A DNA stretch of 11,961 nt from Actinospica sp035712985 (GCA_035712985.1 DASTAE010000154.1:1-11961); one strand, 5' to 3'; shown: positions 1-6,189, counted from the stretch's first letter. The notes: generated from the sequence alone by a model not told the origin. Numbers and translations are program-made.

Positions 1-284
1 CGGGCCGACATCATCAGGTCGGAGACGTCGGGGCCGGCCAGCATGTAGACGACGCTGCCGGAATCGCGGGTGGTGGTGACGATGCCGTAGCGGCGGAGCA
101 CGGCCAACTGCTGGGACAGGCTCGAGGCGGAGACGCCCAGGGAGGCGATCTCGGGGTCGGCGAGCAGGTCGCGGACCGGCTCGGGGCCGTCGCACAGGAG
201 TTCCAGCACCCGGATACGCACCGGGTGGCCGAGCACGCGGAAGAACTCCGCCTTGACCCGGTAGAGCGGTATCGGCATCGGCAT
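1..284 (-). CDS. ArsR-family winged-helix repressor (C-terminus off window)
   Basis: Ninety-four codons are visible, running leftward off the window. The protein begins MPMPIPLYRVKAEFFRVLGH and continues with HPVRIRVLELL, a recognition region around SASSLSQQLAVLRRYGIV and a wing with TTTRDSGSVVYML. This is the layout of an ArsR-type winged helix-turn-helix DNA-binding domain. The classic metal-binding ELCVCDL motif is absent, and the only visible cysteine is in LLCDG, so there is no evidence of arsenic or metal sensing. Similar proteins in actinomycetes often precede a transporter, but that gene would lie outside the window. A GAGGAAGG ribosome site (293-300) precedes three in-frame starts, GTG (290), GTG (287) and ATG (284). 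ATG 284 has the best spacing (8 bases). The gene is divergent from the roadblock gene. The family is clear, but the ligand is unknown. Confidence 0.85.
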   Translation of the reverse strand, partial: MPMPIPLYRVKAEFFRVLGHPVRIRVLELLCDGPEPVRDLLADPEIASLGVSASSLSQQLAVLRRYGIVTTTRDSGSVVYMLAGPDVSDLMMSA

Positions 285-436
285 CACCACATCCTTCCTC
301 AGCCGCGGCCGTCCTCATCTTGGCAGGAGTCGGCGGCGGATCACGGCCGTTCGGGCGTCAAGGCAGGGACCCGGCCCTGGCGCGCACCCGGCGCGCGCCC
401 CGCCGTGCCGACGCGCGCCGTGGCGAAAGAGGCGAA

Positions 437-452
437 TTGCAGAATCCTTCAA
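437..452. promoter_or_regulatory. Candidate operator, imperfect palindrome
   Basis: TTGCAGAATCCTTCAA is an imperfect palindrome with 6 of 8 pairs complementary. It lies in the 269-base gap between the divergent ArsR and roadblock genes. TTG...CAA ends are common in ArsR-family operators, so it could be an autoregulatory site. A second TTGCAG complement (CTGCAA, 463-468) follows. No convincing sigma-70 promoter was found in this gap. This is an inference from position and symmetry only. Confidence 0.25.
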
Positions 453-553
453 CCCTGCGGTCCTGCAAGTCCTAGCGTGAGCCGGGCCGCGCGATCGCGC
501 CGGAGACGCGGTGGACCACGAAGAGCCGATCCCTCCCGAGCAAAGGAACACCG

Positions 554-928
554 ATGGCAGCTGGGATAGACATCGCACTGAAGAACGTCATGAACATCGA
601 CGGCGCCCTCGCGGCCGCCCTCGTCGACTACACGAGCGGGATGACGCTCGCGGGGGCCAGCGCCACCAAGAACCTGGACGTGAACGTCGCCGCGGCCGGC
701 AACACCGAGGTCGTCAAGGCGAAGATGCGCACGATGGAGCTGCTCGGCCTCAACGACCGGCTCGACGACATCCTCATCACGCTCGGCCACCAGTACCACC
801 TGATCCGGCCGCTGCACAGCCGCGACGGCGCCGGGCTCTTCCTCTACCTCGCCCTCGACAAGACCCGCGGCAACCTCGCGCTCGCCCGGCGCCAACTGCA
901 GACCATCGGCGAGAACCTGGAGATCTGA
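554..928 (+). CDS. Roadblock/LC7-domain protein
   Basis: This 124-residue protein is essentially a single roadblock/LC7 fold. Its N-terminal helix and strand (IDIALKNVMNIDGALAAALV, about residues 5-24) are followed by the SGMTLAG segment, a helix with AAAGNTEVVKAKMRTMELLG, and strands DDILITLGHQYHLIRPL and GLFLYLALD. It ends in a helix (RGNLALARRQLQTIGENLEI). Roadblock proteins form dimers that bind or regulate small GTPases (MglB type) or serve as scaffolds. In actinomycetes many lie in conservons with a kinase-like protein, a DUF742 protein and a GTPase. None of those partners is adjacent here, so the partner is unknown. The start follows AAAGGA (542-547) at 6 bases. It is cytoplasmic, with no signal or membrane segment. 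The family call is firm; the role is open. Confidence 0.85.
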   Translation: MAAGIDIALKNVMNIDGALAAALVDYTSGMTLAGASATKNLDVNVAAAGNTEVVKAKMRTMELLGLNDRLDDILITLGHQYHLIRPLHSRDGAGLFLYLALDKTRGNLALARRQLQTIGENLEI

Positions 929-964
929 CGCCGCCGCCCCCGGGGAAATCTCCTTCCCGCGGGA

Positions 965-991
965 TGTCGAGAACGCGTCCTCGGCTGCGTC
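965..991 (+). promoter_or_regulatory. Putative ECF42 sigma promoter (autoregulatory)
   Basis: TGTCGA (965-970), a 17-base spacer and CGTC (988-991) lie about 50 bases before the DGPF-protein start. From memory of published work on Streptomyces venezuelae ECF42 sigma factors, their target promoters carry TGTCGA at -35 and CGA/TC at -10, upstream of DGPF-protein genes. The match in sequence, spacing and position suggests that the sigma factor encoded at 1445-2599 drives its own cassette. Confidence 0.7.
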
Positions 992-1040
992 CCCGAGGTG
1001 AAGACGGCCAGAATGGCCTGAACGCACCTAGGAGGACACC

Positions 1041-1448
1041 ATGGCGAAGTACCTGCTCCTCAAGCACTACCGCGGCGCGCCGGTTCCGGAGAACTTCACC
1101 CCGATGGACCAGTGGACGCCGGAGGAGTTCTCGGCCCACATCAAGTACATGTTCGACTTCGCCGACCGGCTCAGGGCCACCGGCGAGTACGTGTCCGACC
1201 TGGGGCTCTCCCCCGAGGGCACCTTCGTCCGCTACGACGGCGAGGGCAGGCCGCCGGTCACCGACGGGCCCTTCCCGGAGACGAAGGACCTGATCGCGGG
1301 CTGGATGGTCATCGACGTCGACAGCTACGAGCGGGCGCTCGAGCTCGCCGGGGAGCTGTCCGCGGCCCCCGGCGCCGGCGGCCGGCCGATCCACGAGTGG
1401 CTGGAGCTGCGTCCGGTGATGGCCGCCCCGCCGACCATCACGGAGTGA
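1041..1448 (+). CDS. DGPF/YCII-related domain protein
   Basis: This 135-residue protein of the YCII/DGPF family opens with MAKYLLLKHYRG. It has a helical segment (WTPEEFSAHIKYMFDFADRL), then the signature TDGPFPETKDLIAGWMVID, with DGPF at residues 75-78. It closes with a YERALELAGEL helix and an IHEWLELRPVM strand, as usual for this ferredoxin-like alpha/beta fold. DGPF proteins are the standard companions of ECF42 sigma factors, and here the sigma gene overlaps the stop codon by GTGA. The biochemical activity of DGPF proteins is not settled; a role in stress or small-molecule handling is often proposed. The start is strong: AGGAGG (1030-1035) lies 5 bases before ATG. Expression is probably driven by the TGTCGA/CGTC promoter at 965-991. 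Confidence 0.92.
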   Translation: MAKYLLLKHYRGAPVPENFTPMDQWTPEEFSAHIKYMFDFADRLRATGEYVSDLGLSPEGTFVRYDGEGRPPVTDGPFPETKDLIAGWMVIDVDSYERALELAGELSAAPGAGGRPIHEWLELRPVMAAPPTITE

Positions 1449-2599
1449 CGGCCGTGGACGAGGCCCTCGTGCGGACCCTGACGCCGAGCGTGATCGGCGT
1501 CCTGGTCCGCCGCGGGGCCGATTTCTCGGCGGCCGAGGACGCGGTGCAGGAGGCGCTGGTCCAGGCCGTGCGCACGTGGCCGGCGAACCCGCCGCGCGAC
1601 CCGAAGGCCTGGCTGGTCACCGCGGCCTGGCACCGCTTCCTCGATGCGACCCGCGCCGACGCGTCCCGGCGCGGGCGCGAGCTCGCCGTGCACGAGGAGC
1701 CGGCCGCCGGGCCGGTGACCGGGGTCGACGACACGCTGTGGCTCTACTTCCTGTGCGCGCACCCCTCGCTCTCCCCCGCGTCGGCCGTCGCCCTCACCCT
1801 CCGCGCGCTCGGCGGGCTGACCACGCGGCAGATCGCGACGGCGTACCTCGTCCCCGAGGCCACGATGGCGCAGCGGATCAGCAGGGCCAAGCGGCGGATC
1901 GAGGGGGAACGGCTCGACCGGCCCGGCGACCTCGCGACCGTGCTGCGCGTGCTCTACCTGGTCTTCAACGAGGGCTACGGCGGCGACGTCGACCTCGCGG
2001 CCGAGGCGATCCGGCTGACCAGGCACCTGGCCGGCGCGACCGGCGAACCCGAGGCGGCCGGGCTGCTCGCGCTGATGCTGCTGCACCACGCGCGCCGCGC
2101 CTCCCGCACCGGAAACGAGGGGCGCCTGATCCCGCTCACCGAGCAGGACCGGAGCCGTTGGGACACGGCCCTGATCGCCGAGGGGGTCGCGATCCTGCAG
2201 GCCGCGCTCGCCCGCGACCGGCTCGGCGAGTACCAGGCGCAGGCCGCCGTCGCCGCCCTGCACGCCGACGCGCGGAGCACCGAGGAGACCGACTGGGTGC
2301 AGATCGTCGAGTGGTACGACGAACTGCTGCGCCTCACCGCAAGCCCCGTCGTGCGGCTCAATCGCGCCGTCGCGGTCGGCGAGGCCGACGGGCCGCGGGC
2401 CGGGCTCGCGGCCTTGGCCGAGGTCGACCCCGAGGTCCCGCGCCACGCCGCCGTGCACGCCCACCTGCTCGAACGCACCGGAGACCTCGAGCGCGCCGCC
2501 GAGCTCTACGCGCAGGCTTCGCGCGCGGCCACGAACGTGCCCGAGCGCGATCACCTCGCTCGGGAGGCGGCGCGCGTCAGGCGGCTGCTACTGGCCTGA
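1445..2599 (+). CDS. ECF42-group RNA polymerase sigma factor with C-terminal TPR-like extension
   Basis: This 384-residue protein is an extracytoplasmic-function sigma factor. Region 2 spans about residues 4-75 (RRGADFSAAEDAVQEALVQA, then PKAWLVTAAWHRFLDATRAD). Region 4 spans about 105-155, with LGGLTTRQIATAYLVPEATM and AQRISRAKRRI as helix-turn-helix. A long extension (about 160-384) begins LRVLYLVFNEGY and is rich in TPR-like helices (VRLNRAVAVGEADGP, HAHLLERTGDLERAAELY). That domain order and the DGPF gene before it define group ECF42, which has no anti-sigma factor and needs the extension for activity. The GTG start at 1445 overlaps the previous stop (GTGA) and has no ribosome site of its own, so translation is probably coupled. 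GTG 1454 is a less likely start. The 3' end overlaps the convergent membrane-protein frame. Confidence 0.93.
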   Translation: MTAVDEALVRTLTPSVIGVLVRRGADFSAAEDAVQEALVQAVRTWPANPPRDPKAWLVTAAWHRFLDATRADASRRGRELAVHEEPAAGPVTGVDDTLWLYFLCAHPSLSPASAVALTLRALGGLTTRQIATAYLVPEATMAQRISRAKRRIEGERLDRPGDLATVLRVLYLVFNEGYGGDVDLAAEAIRLTRHLAGATGEPEAAGLLALMLLHHARRASRTGNEGRLIPLTEQDRSRWDTALIAEGVAILQAALARDRLGEYQAQAAVAALHADARSTEETDWVQIVEWYDELLRLTASPVVRLNRAVAVGEADGPRAGLAALAEVDPEVPRHAAVHAHLLERTGDLERAAELYAQASRAATNVPERDHLAREAARVRRLLLA

Positions 2600-3142
2600 G
2601 CCGCGGCCTTCCACCGCGTCGGCGTGAGCGCCACGAGGCCCGCCATGCTGCCGGGCCCGCCGTCGTAGCTGACGAATACGAAGTCTGATTGATCGGCCCA
2701 CACGCACTGGGGCGTGTCCCCGTAGCTACCGCATTCGAGCACCGCGCCGGTCACGCCGGACGGATACCGCTGGGCACCGTCGGGGGATGCCCGCGTACTT
2801 CTTGACGAGGCCGATGTGCGTCTTGCCGGCGATCTTGCGGATGACCACGGCACGCACCTCCGCCCAGGCGGTCCCGCCCCCGGAGGGCGTCCGCGCCGCG
2901 GCCCTGGCGAGGGTGAGCCCCTGCTCGTCGACACGCACCACGACCCGATGCACGACGGCGCTCAAGACGTTCAGCAGCGCCCCGGCCGTCGCGAGCGAGC
3001 CGATCAGCAGCAGCCGGACCAGATGCAACTCGGCGAAGCCGATCAGCGACGCGATGCCGAACAGGCAGCCGATCGAGACCGTGAGGACGACGGACCGGTT
3101 CCATCCGTGACGCTCTTCGTACAGCACAGGGGTCGAATCCAC
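2551..3142 (-). pseudogene. Small two-helix membrane protein, apparently frameshifted
   Basis: Reading leftward from GTG 3142, which follows GGAAG (3152-3156) by 9 bases, the frame encodes two hydrophobic segments (about residues 17-37 and 41-65). A soluble stretch with VVVRVDEQGLTLAR and WAEVRAVVIRKIAGKTHIGLV follows, resembling small bacterial PH-like membrane proteins. After residue 120 (KKYAGIP) the frame turns arginine-rich and stops at 2726. Another frame then becomes protein-like: GVTGAVLECGSYGDTPQC, VWADQSDFVFVSYDGG and GLVALTPTRW, ending at 2551. Removing one base from the G5 run at 2782-2786 joins the two into a 196-residue protein. The C-terminal C-x8-C-VWAD pattern is frequent in actinobacterial membrane or lipoproteins of unknown function. 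It could be a true mutation, a sequencing error, or two fragments. The last 49 bases are antisense to the sigma gene. No function is recognised. Confidence 0.5.
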
Positions 3143-3217
3143 GCCGGGATACTTCCATATCAACGGCTGTCGTACTAATTGGTTTCGCGTGCGCCGCCCT
3201 GCTGAGCTGTTTTCGCG

Positions 3218-3230
3218 GATACTGGACCGA
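3218..3230 (+). promoter_or_regulatory. Possible -10 box for a leaderless transcript
   Basis: GATACT (3218-3223) resembles a TATACT-type -10 box and would place the transcription start at about 3230, the A of the SRPBCC gene's ATG. No good ribosome site precedes that ATG, which fits leaderless translation, common in actinomycetes. No clear -35 box was seen. Confidence 0.3.
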
Positions 3231-3742
3231 TGCCTACTGTCGAGGCCTCCGTTACCGTGCCGGTGCCGCCGGATGTCGCGTTCGCCGTGTCGCAGACCGT
3301 TGCGCCGATCCGCTATCGGTGGGATCCGTTCGTGCGTGAGCAGCACTTCGTGGACGGGGCTACGCGGCCGGGGAAGGGTGTGCGGACGTTCACGCGGTCG
3401 CGGCACGGGTTCTCGATGATCAGCGAGTATGTCTCCTTCGCGCCGCCGACCAACGTCGGGATGAAGATGGTCGACGGCCCGTGGTTCTTCGCGGTGTTCG
3501 CCGGGGGCTGGCGGTTCGCTCCGGCTGCGGAGCCGGGCTGCACGGTCGCTACGTGGAAGTACAGCTTCCGTTGTCGCCCGGCTCCGCTGCGTCCTTTGGC
3601 TCACTTCATCGGCCGCCGGCTTCTGGGCCGCGATATTCGCCGACGCATCGCGGGGTACGCGCGTGGTTGCGCGGATCCTGTCGTGCTCGAGGAGGCCGCG
3701 CGAGCCTCAGTCGGTGATGGTGAAGCCGGCGAAGTCGACTAG
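3230..3742 (+). CDS. SRPBCC (polyketide cyclase/START-like) family protein
   Basis: This 170-residue cytoplasmic protein has the SRPBCC helix-grip pattern. The first strand and helix are VEASVTVPVPPDVAFAVSQT. The segment IRYRWDPFVREQHFVDGA matches the usual W-DPFV turn. Strands follow at GKGVRTFTRS, SMISEYVSFAPPTNVGMKMV, GPWFFAVFAGGWRF and CTVATWKYSFRCR. The long C-terminal helix spans about LRPLAHFIGRRLLGRDIRRRIAGYARG. The fold makes a hydrophobic cavity; members bind or transform lipids, polyketides or other hydrophobic ligands, and the ligand here cannot be told. The start ATG 3230 has only a weak GGA at 3 bases and may be leaderless. The last 36 bases, encoding the acidic tail, overlap the 3' end of the convergent GH27 gene. 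Confidence 0.8.
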   Translation: MPTVEASVTVPVPPDVAFAVSQTVAPIRYRWDPFVREQHFVDGATRPGKGVRTFTRSRHGFSMISEYVSFAPPTNVGMKMVDGPWFFAVFAGGWRFAPAAEPGCTVATWKYSFRCRPAPLRPLAHFIGRRLLGRDIRRRIAGYARGCADPVVLEEAARASVGDGEAGEVD

Positions 3743-5989
3743 GCCGTCGTTGCCGGGGTTGTGGCTGGATACGAACATGCCGGCGTCCTGGGTCGCGTTC
3801 TGGTTGGGGACTGTGGCGGTGCCGACTTCGGTCCAGGTCGCGCCGTCGGTCGAGTAGTAGCCGGTGTAGACGCCGCCGGTGGCGACGACCAGCTTCAGGT
3901 AGACGGGGACGGTGTCGGGGATGGTGCCGTTCACGGGGGTGACGCTGTTCAGGTTGTCGGTGCCCCCGGAGGTCCATTCGAGCTGGATGCCGCCGGAGGG
4001 GGACTCGTAGAGGATCACGCCTTCGGGGCTCGTACCGGAGCCGGTCATGGTGTTGCGGACGATGATGCCGGCCTTGGCGTAGCCGGTCATGGCGGATTGG
4101 GCGGTGACCTCGGTCTGGATGGTGGAGCCCGCGGTGGCCGAGGCGGGTTGGTAGATCGTGGTGTACGCGTCGACGTCGGTCCAGAGGTCCTTGCCGGCGC
4201 CTTCGATGGCGAACTGGGTGCCGGACTGGCCGTACGCGGCGGGGCCGTCAGTCGCCGAGGAGTAGGTCTCGTACGGGGACTGGACCGGGGACGTTGTCTC
4301 GACTTCGGCGCTCGTGGAGACGGATTGGGGTCGGCAGGTCCAGATCCACGGCCAGGGCCACGGGTAGGTGACGGTTGCGCCGATGGTGGACTCGGTGAGC
4401 GGGGCGGTGGTCGAGGCCGGAGTGATCTGGTAGGTGGCGGTCGCGGTCCGGCCGCTGGTCACGGTGGCGAAAGTGGTGGGGGTGGTCGCCGTGGCGGTCC
4501 AGCCGGCGGGAAGGGAGAGGGAGGCCTTTGCGGTGGCGACCGGCTGGGCGCCGTCGTTGGTGTAGGAGAGGGTGGCGGTGAAGGGCTGGCCGGACTGGGC
4601 ATTCGCGGGGAGGCTGAGAGTCGCTACCGTGTCCGGCGGGGTGGTGGCGGGGGTGTGCAGGGGGGTGACCTTGTAGAGGGCTACGCCGTGGGTGGGGACG
4701 TCGGCGGCGATCGTGCCCGCCGTTTCCGTGCTCTTGCCGGTCCAGAGGTCGTCCAGGCGGTAGGTGCCCGCGGGCAGGCCCAGGGCGGCTACCGTGGTCG
4801 TGGCGGCCTCGGCGGAGGCCGAGGTGTTGAAGAGGCCTACGATCACGTCGCCTTGCTTCTCGGTCTTCGCGAAGACCTGCTCGGTGGACGTATCGGAGAC
4901 TCTTGACGCGTCGATGCCGTCTTGGTCTACGGCCAGGACCGCCCTGTTCTTGAGGTACGACAGGTCGGTCGGGTCGAGGTGCGTCAGGTCGGTGCCCAGG
5001 ATGAACGGCGAGGATCCCAGGGCCCAGAGGCTCATCTGGGTCTGGCGTTCGTCGGGGGTGAGGCCGTCGTTCGCGCCGTTGCCGACCTCGATCGAGTCGT
5101 AGTCGTTGTAGGCGCCGGGGCCGCCGTAGGGCTGCCATTGGGCCACCTGGTTGAAGCGCGAGGACACGTGCGACCAGTCGGTCAGCGGGTAGCTGGCGCC
5201 GCCGGTGCCGCAGTAGCACTCGATGTCGCCGCCCGTCCGCCAGCCGTTCGAGTACTGCGCCCAGGTGGCCGCGCTGCCGATGGCGAGGCTGTTCGACAGC
5301 TCCATGTGGATCGGACGGCCGGTCTGCTGGAGCGCCTGCGACCAGGCCTGGATGTCGCCGACGTCGCTGGTGCCGACGCCGTCGATCTTCACGTAGTCCA
5401 CGCCCCAGGACGCGAACTGGTCGGCCCAGGAGTCGATGAACTGCTGGGCGCCGGGCTTGGTGTAGTCGATGCCTTGCATGCCCCGGCAGTTGTAGTTCTT
5501 CTCGCTGGCGCCGTCGGCGATTTGATCAGCGGTGTACGCGGTGCCTTCGATCGGCGTGTTCTGCGCCACGGCTTGATCGGAAATGCCGGGAGTGACGTAG
5601 AGCCCGAATTTCAGGCCGAGTGAATGGACGTGGTCCGCGACGACCTGGATTCCGTTCTCGCCGCTCGCCGAGGGCGGGAATTTCGTCGCGTCGGTGACCC
5701 AGCGGCCGTACTGGTCCACGTTCGGGCCCTGACTGCCCGGGCACTGATACCAGAAGTCATCGACGTTCACGTACTGATAGCCGGCCGCCTGCAGGCCGCT
5801 GGTGTGCATCGCGTCGGCCTGCGCCTCGATCGTCGCGGCCGTGGGATCGTGCCGGACGAAGCTCCAACTGCTCCAGCCGAGGGCGGGCTTGAGTCCGACG
5901 CCGTTCGCCTCCGCCTGCGCACTGGCCGCCACCGCGGCCAGTGGTATCGCGAGCGCGCTGCAGAGCAGCACTCGGAAGATCCTTTTCAT
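3707..5989 (-). CDS. Secreted GH27 glycosidase (alpha-galactosidase or beta-L-arabinopyranosidase) with NEW3 and lectin-like domains
   Basis: This 760-residue enzyme has a Sec signal peptide (MKRIFRVLLCSALAIPLAAV, cleavage near residues 24-28). The GH27 barrel covers about 31-345, with LGWSSWSF, NVDDFW (75-80), nucleophile D203 in DYVKID, acid/base D255 in WRTGGDIE and a GPGAYNDYD loop. A beta-sandwich follows (about 350-441), then a NEW3 domain (about 455-550) and a C-terminal jelly-roll (about 578-757) with KAGIIVRNTM, GIQLEW and GYYSTDGATWTEVG, likely carbohydrate-binding. The family removes terminal alpha-galactose, but actinomycete GH27 proteins with added modules include beta-L-arabinopyranosidases, so specificity is open. 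ATG 5989 begins a clean signal peptide; TTG 5995 lies closer to the AAGGAAG site (6002-6008). The gene is divergent from the oxidoreductase operon, suggesting shared control. Its 3' end overlaps the SRPBCC gene. Confidence 0.93.
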   Translation of the reverse strand: MKRIFRVLLCSALAIPLAAVAASAQAEANGVGLKPALGWSSWSFVRHDPTAATIEAQADAMHTSGLQAAGYQYVNVDDFWYQCPGSQGPNVDQYGRWVTDATKFPPSASGENGIQVVADHVHSLGLKFGLYVTPGISDQAVAQNTPIEGTAYTADQIADGASEKNYNCRGMQGIDYTKPGAQQFIDSWADQFASWGVDYVKIDGVGTSDVGDIQAWSQALQQTGRPIHMELSNSLAIGSAATWAQYSNGWRTGGDIECYCGTGGASYPLTDWSHVSSRFNQVAQWQPYGGPGAYNDYDSIEVGNGANDGLTPDERQTQMSLWALGSSPFILGTDLTHLDPTDLSYLKNRAVLAVDQDGIDASRVSDTSTEQVFAKTEKQGDVIVGLFNTSASAEAATTTVAALGLPAGTYRLDDLWTGKSTETAGTIAADVPTHGVALYKVTPLHTPATTPPDTVATLSLPANAQSGQPFTATLSYTNDGAQPVATAKASLSLPAGWTATATTPTTFATVTSGRTATATYQITPASTTAPLTESTIGATVTYPWPWPWIWTCRPQSVSTSAEVETTSPVQSPYETYSSATDGPAAYGQSGTQFAIEGAGKDLWTDVDAYTTIYQPASATAGSTIQTEVTAQSAMTGYAKAGIIVRNTMTGSGTSPEGVILYESPSGGIQLEWTSGGTDNLNSVTPVNGTIPDTVPVYLKLVVATGGVYTGYYSTDGATWTEVGTATVPNQNATQDAGMFVSSHNPGNDGLVDFAGFTITD

Positions 5990-6033
5990 GGTCAAACACC
6001 ACTTCCTTGTGGGTTCACTGATGTAAGGAAATG

Positions 6034-6049
6034 TTGAATCCCGTTGCAA
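6034..6049. promoter_or_regulatory. Possible LacI-type operator
   Basis: TTGAATCCCGTTGCAA is an imperfect palindrome with TTG...CAA ends and a near-central CG. It overlaps the fully palindromic decamer CGTTGCAACG (6042-6051). It sits at the inferred GH27 transcription start, where a LacI-family sugar repressor could block transcription. Only 5 of 8 pairs match across the 16-mer, so this is tentative. Confidence 0.3.
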
Positions 6050-6057
6050 CGCGGGGG

Positions 6058-6086
6058 ACGTTAGGCACCCTCAGCGTTCCTGTCAA
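6058..6086 (-). promoter_or_regulatory. Promoter of the GH27 gene
   Basis: On the minus strand TTGACA (6086-6081) and TAACGT (6063-6058) are separated by 17 bases. The -35 box is a perfect sigma-70 consensus. Transcription would begin near 6051, giving a leader of about 60 bases before ATG 5989. Confidence 0.6.
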
Positions 6087-6102
6087 GGCCGGACCGCGGG
6101 GA

Positions 6103-6131
6103 TTGACAGCCACCTGAAGGACGACTAAGAA
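6103..6131 (+). promoter_or_regulatory. Promoter of the aldehyde oxidoreductase/GH105/GH8 operon
   Basis: TTGACA (6103-6108), a 17-base spacer and TAAGAA (6126-6131) form a sigma-70 type promoter. The -35 box is perfect and the -10 box is weak. Transcription would begin near 6138, about 52 bases before the first start codon and 9 bases before the palindrome at 6147-6165. Confidence 0.55.
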
Positions 6132-6146
6132 CAGTGGCACACTCAC

Positions 6147-6165
6147 GTTAGTAAAGTTGACTAAC
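6147..6165. promoter_or_regulatory. 19-base palindromic operator
   Basis: GTTAGTAAAGTTGACTAAC has perfect 6-base arms (GTTAGT/ACTAAC), and 8 of 9 pairs are complementary around a central G. It stands out as AT-rich in a GC-rich window. It lies at about +10 to +28 of the inferred operon transcript, between promoter and start codon, a standard repressor-roadblock position. The TTAGT...ACTAA form resembles operators of ROK-type (XylR-like) sugar repressors, but the regulator is not in the window. Confidence 0.65.
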
Positions 6166-6189
6166 TAGCCACTGAGGGGGAACCCACCC

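Noticed and set aside
225..569. Small plus-strand frame across the ArsR/roadblock gap
   Set aside because: No ribosome site, Arg/Pro/Ser-rich, and it overlaps two better-supported genes in other frames.
943..958. GGGAA/TTCCC hairpin after the roadblock gene as a terminator
   Set aside because: Only a 5-base stem, a 6-base loop and no T-run; it lies just before the ECF42-type promoter, so it is too weak to call.
1325..2554. Minus-strand frame of 409 codons opposite the sigma factor
   Set aside because: Arg/Gly/Pro-rich shadow of the ECF42 coding sequence.
3238..3243. Second TGTCGA as another ECF42 promoter
   Set aside because: It lies inside the SRPBCC coding start and has no CGTC/CGAC at 16-18 bases downstream.
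3230..3742. SRPBCC protein as a CoxG-like accessory factor of the molybdoenzyme
   Set aside because: It is separated from the oxidoreductase operon by the convergent GH27 gene, and nothing in the sequence favours CoxG over other SRPBCC families.
3761..4906. Plus-strand Gly-rich frame of 381 codons opposite GH27
   Set aside because: Composition artefact of a high-GC gene read in reverse; no recognisable domain, and GH27 is unambiguous.
6157..6162. TTGACT as a second -35 box for the oxidoreductase operon
   Set aside because: It is part of the palindrome and too close to the ATG at 6190 for a -10 box and leader with a ribosome site.
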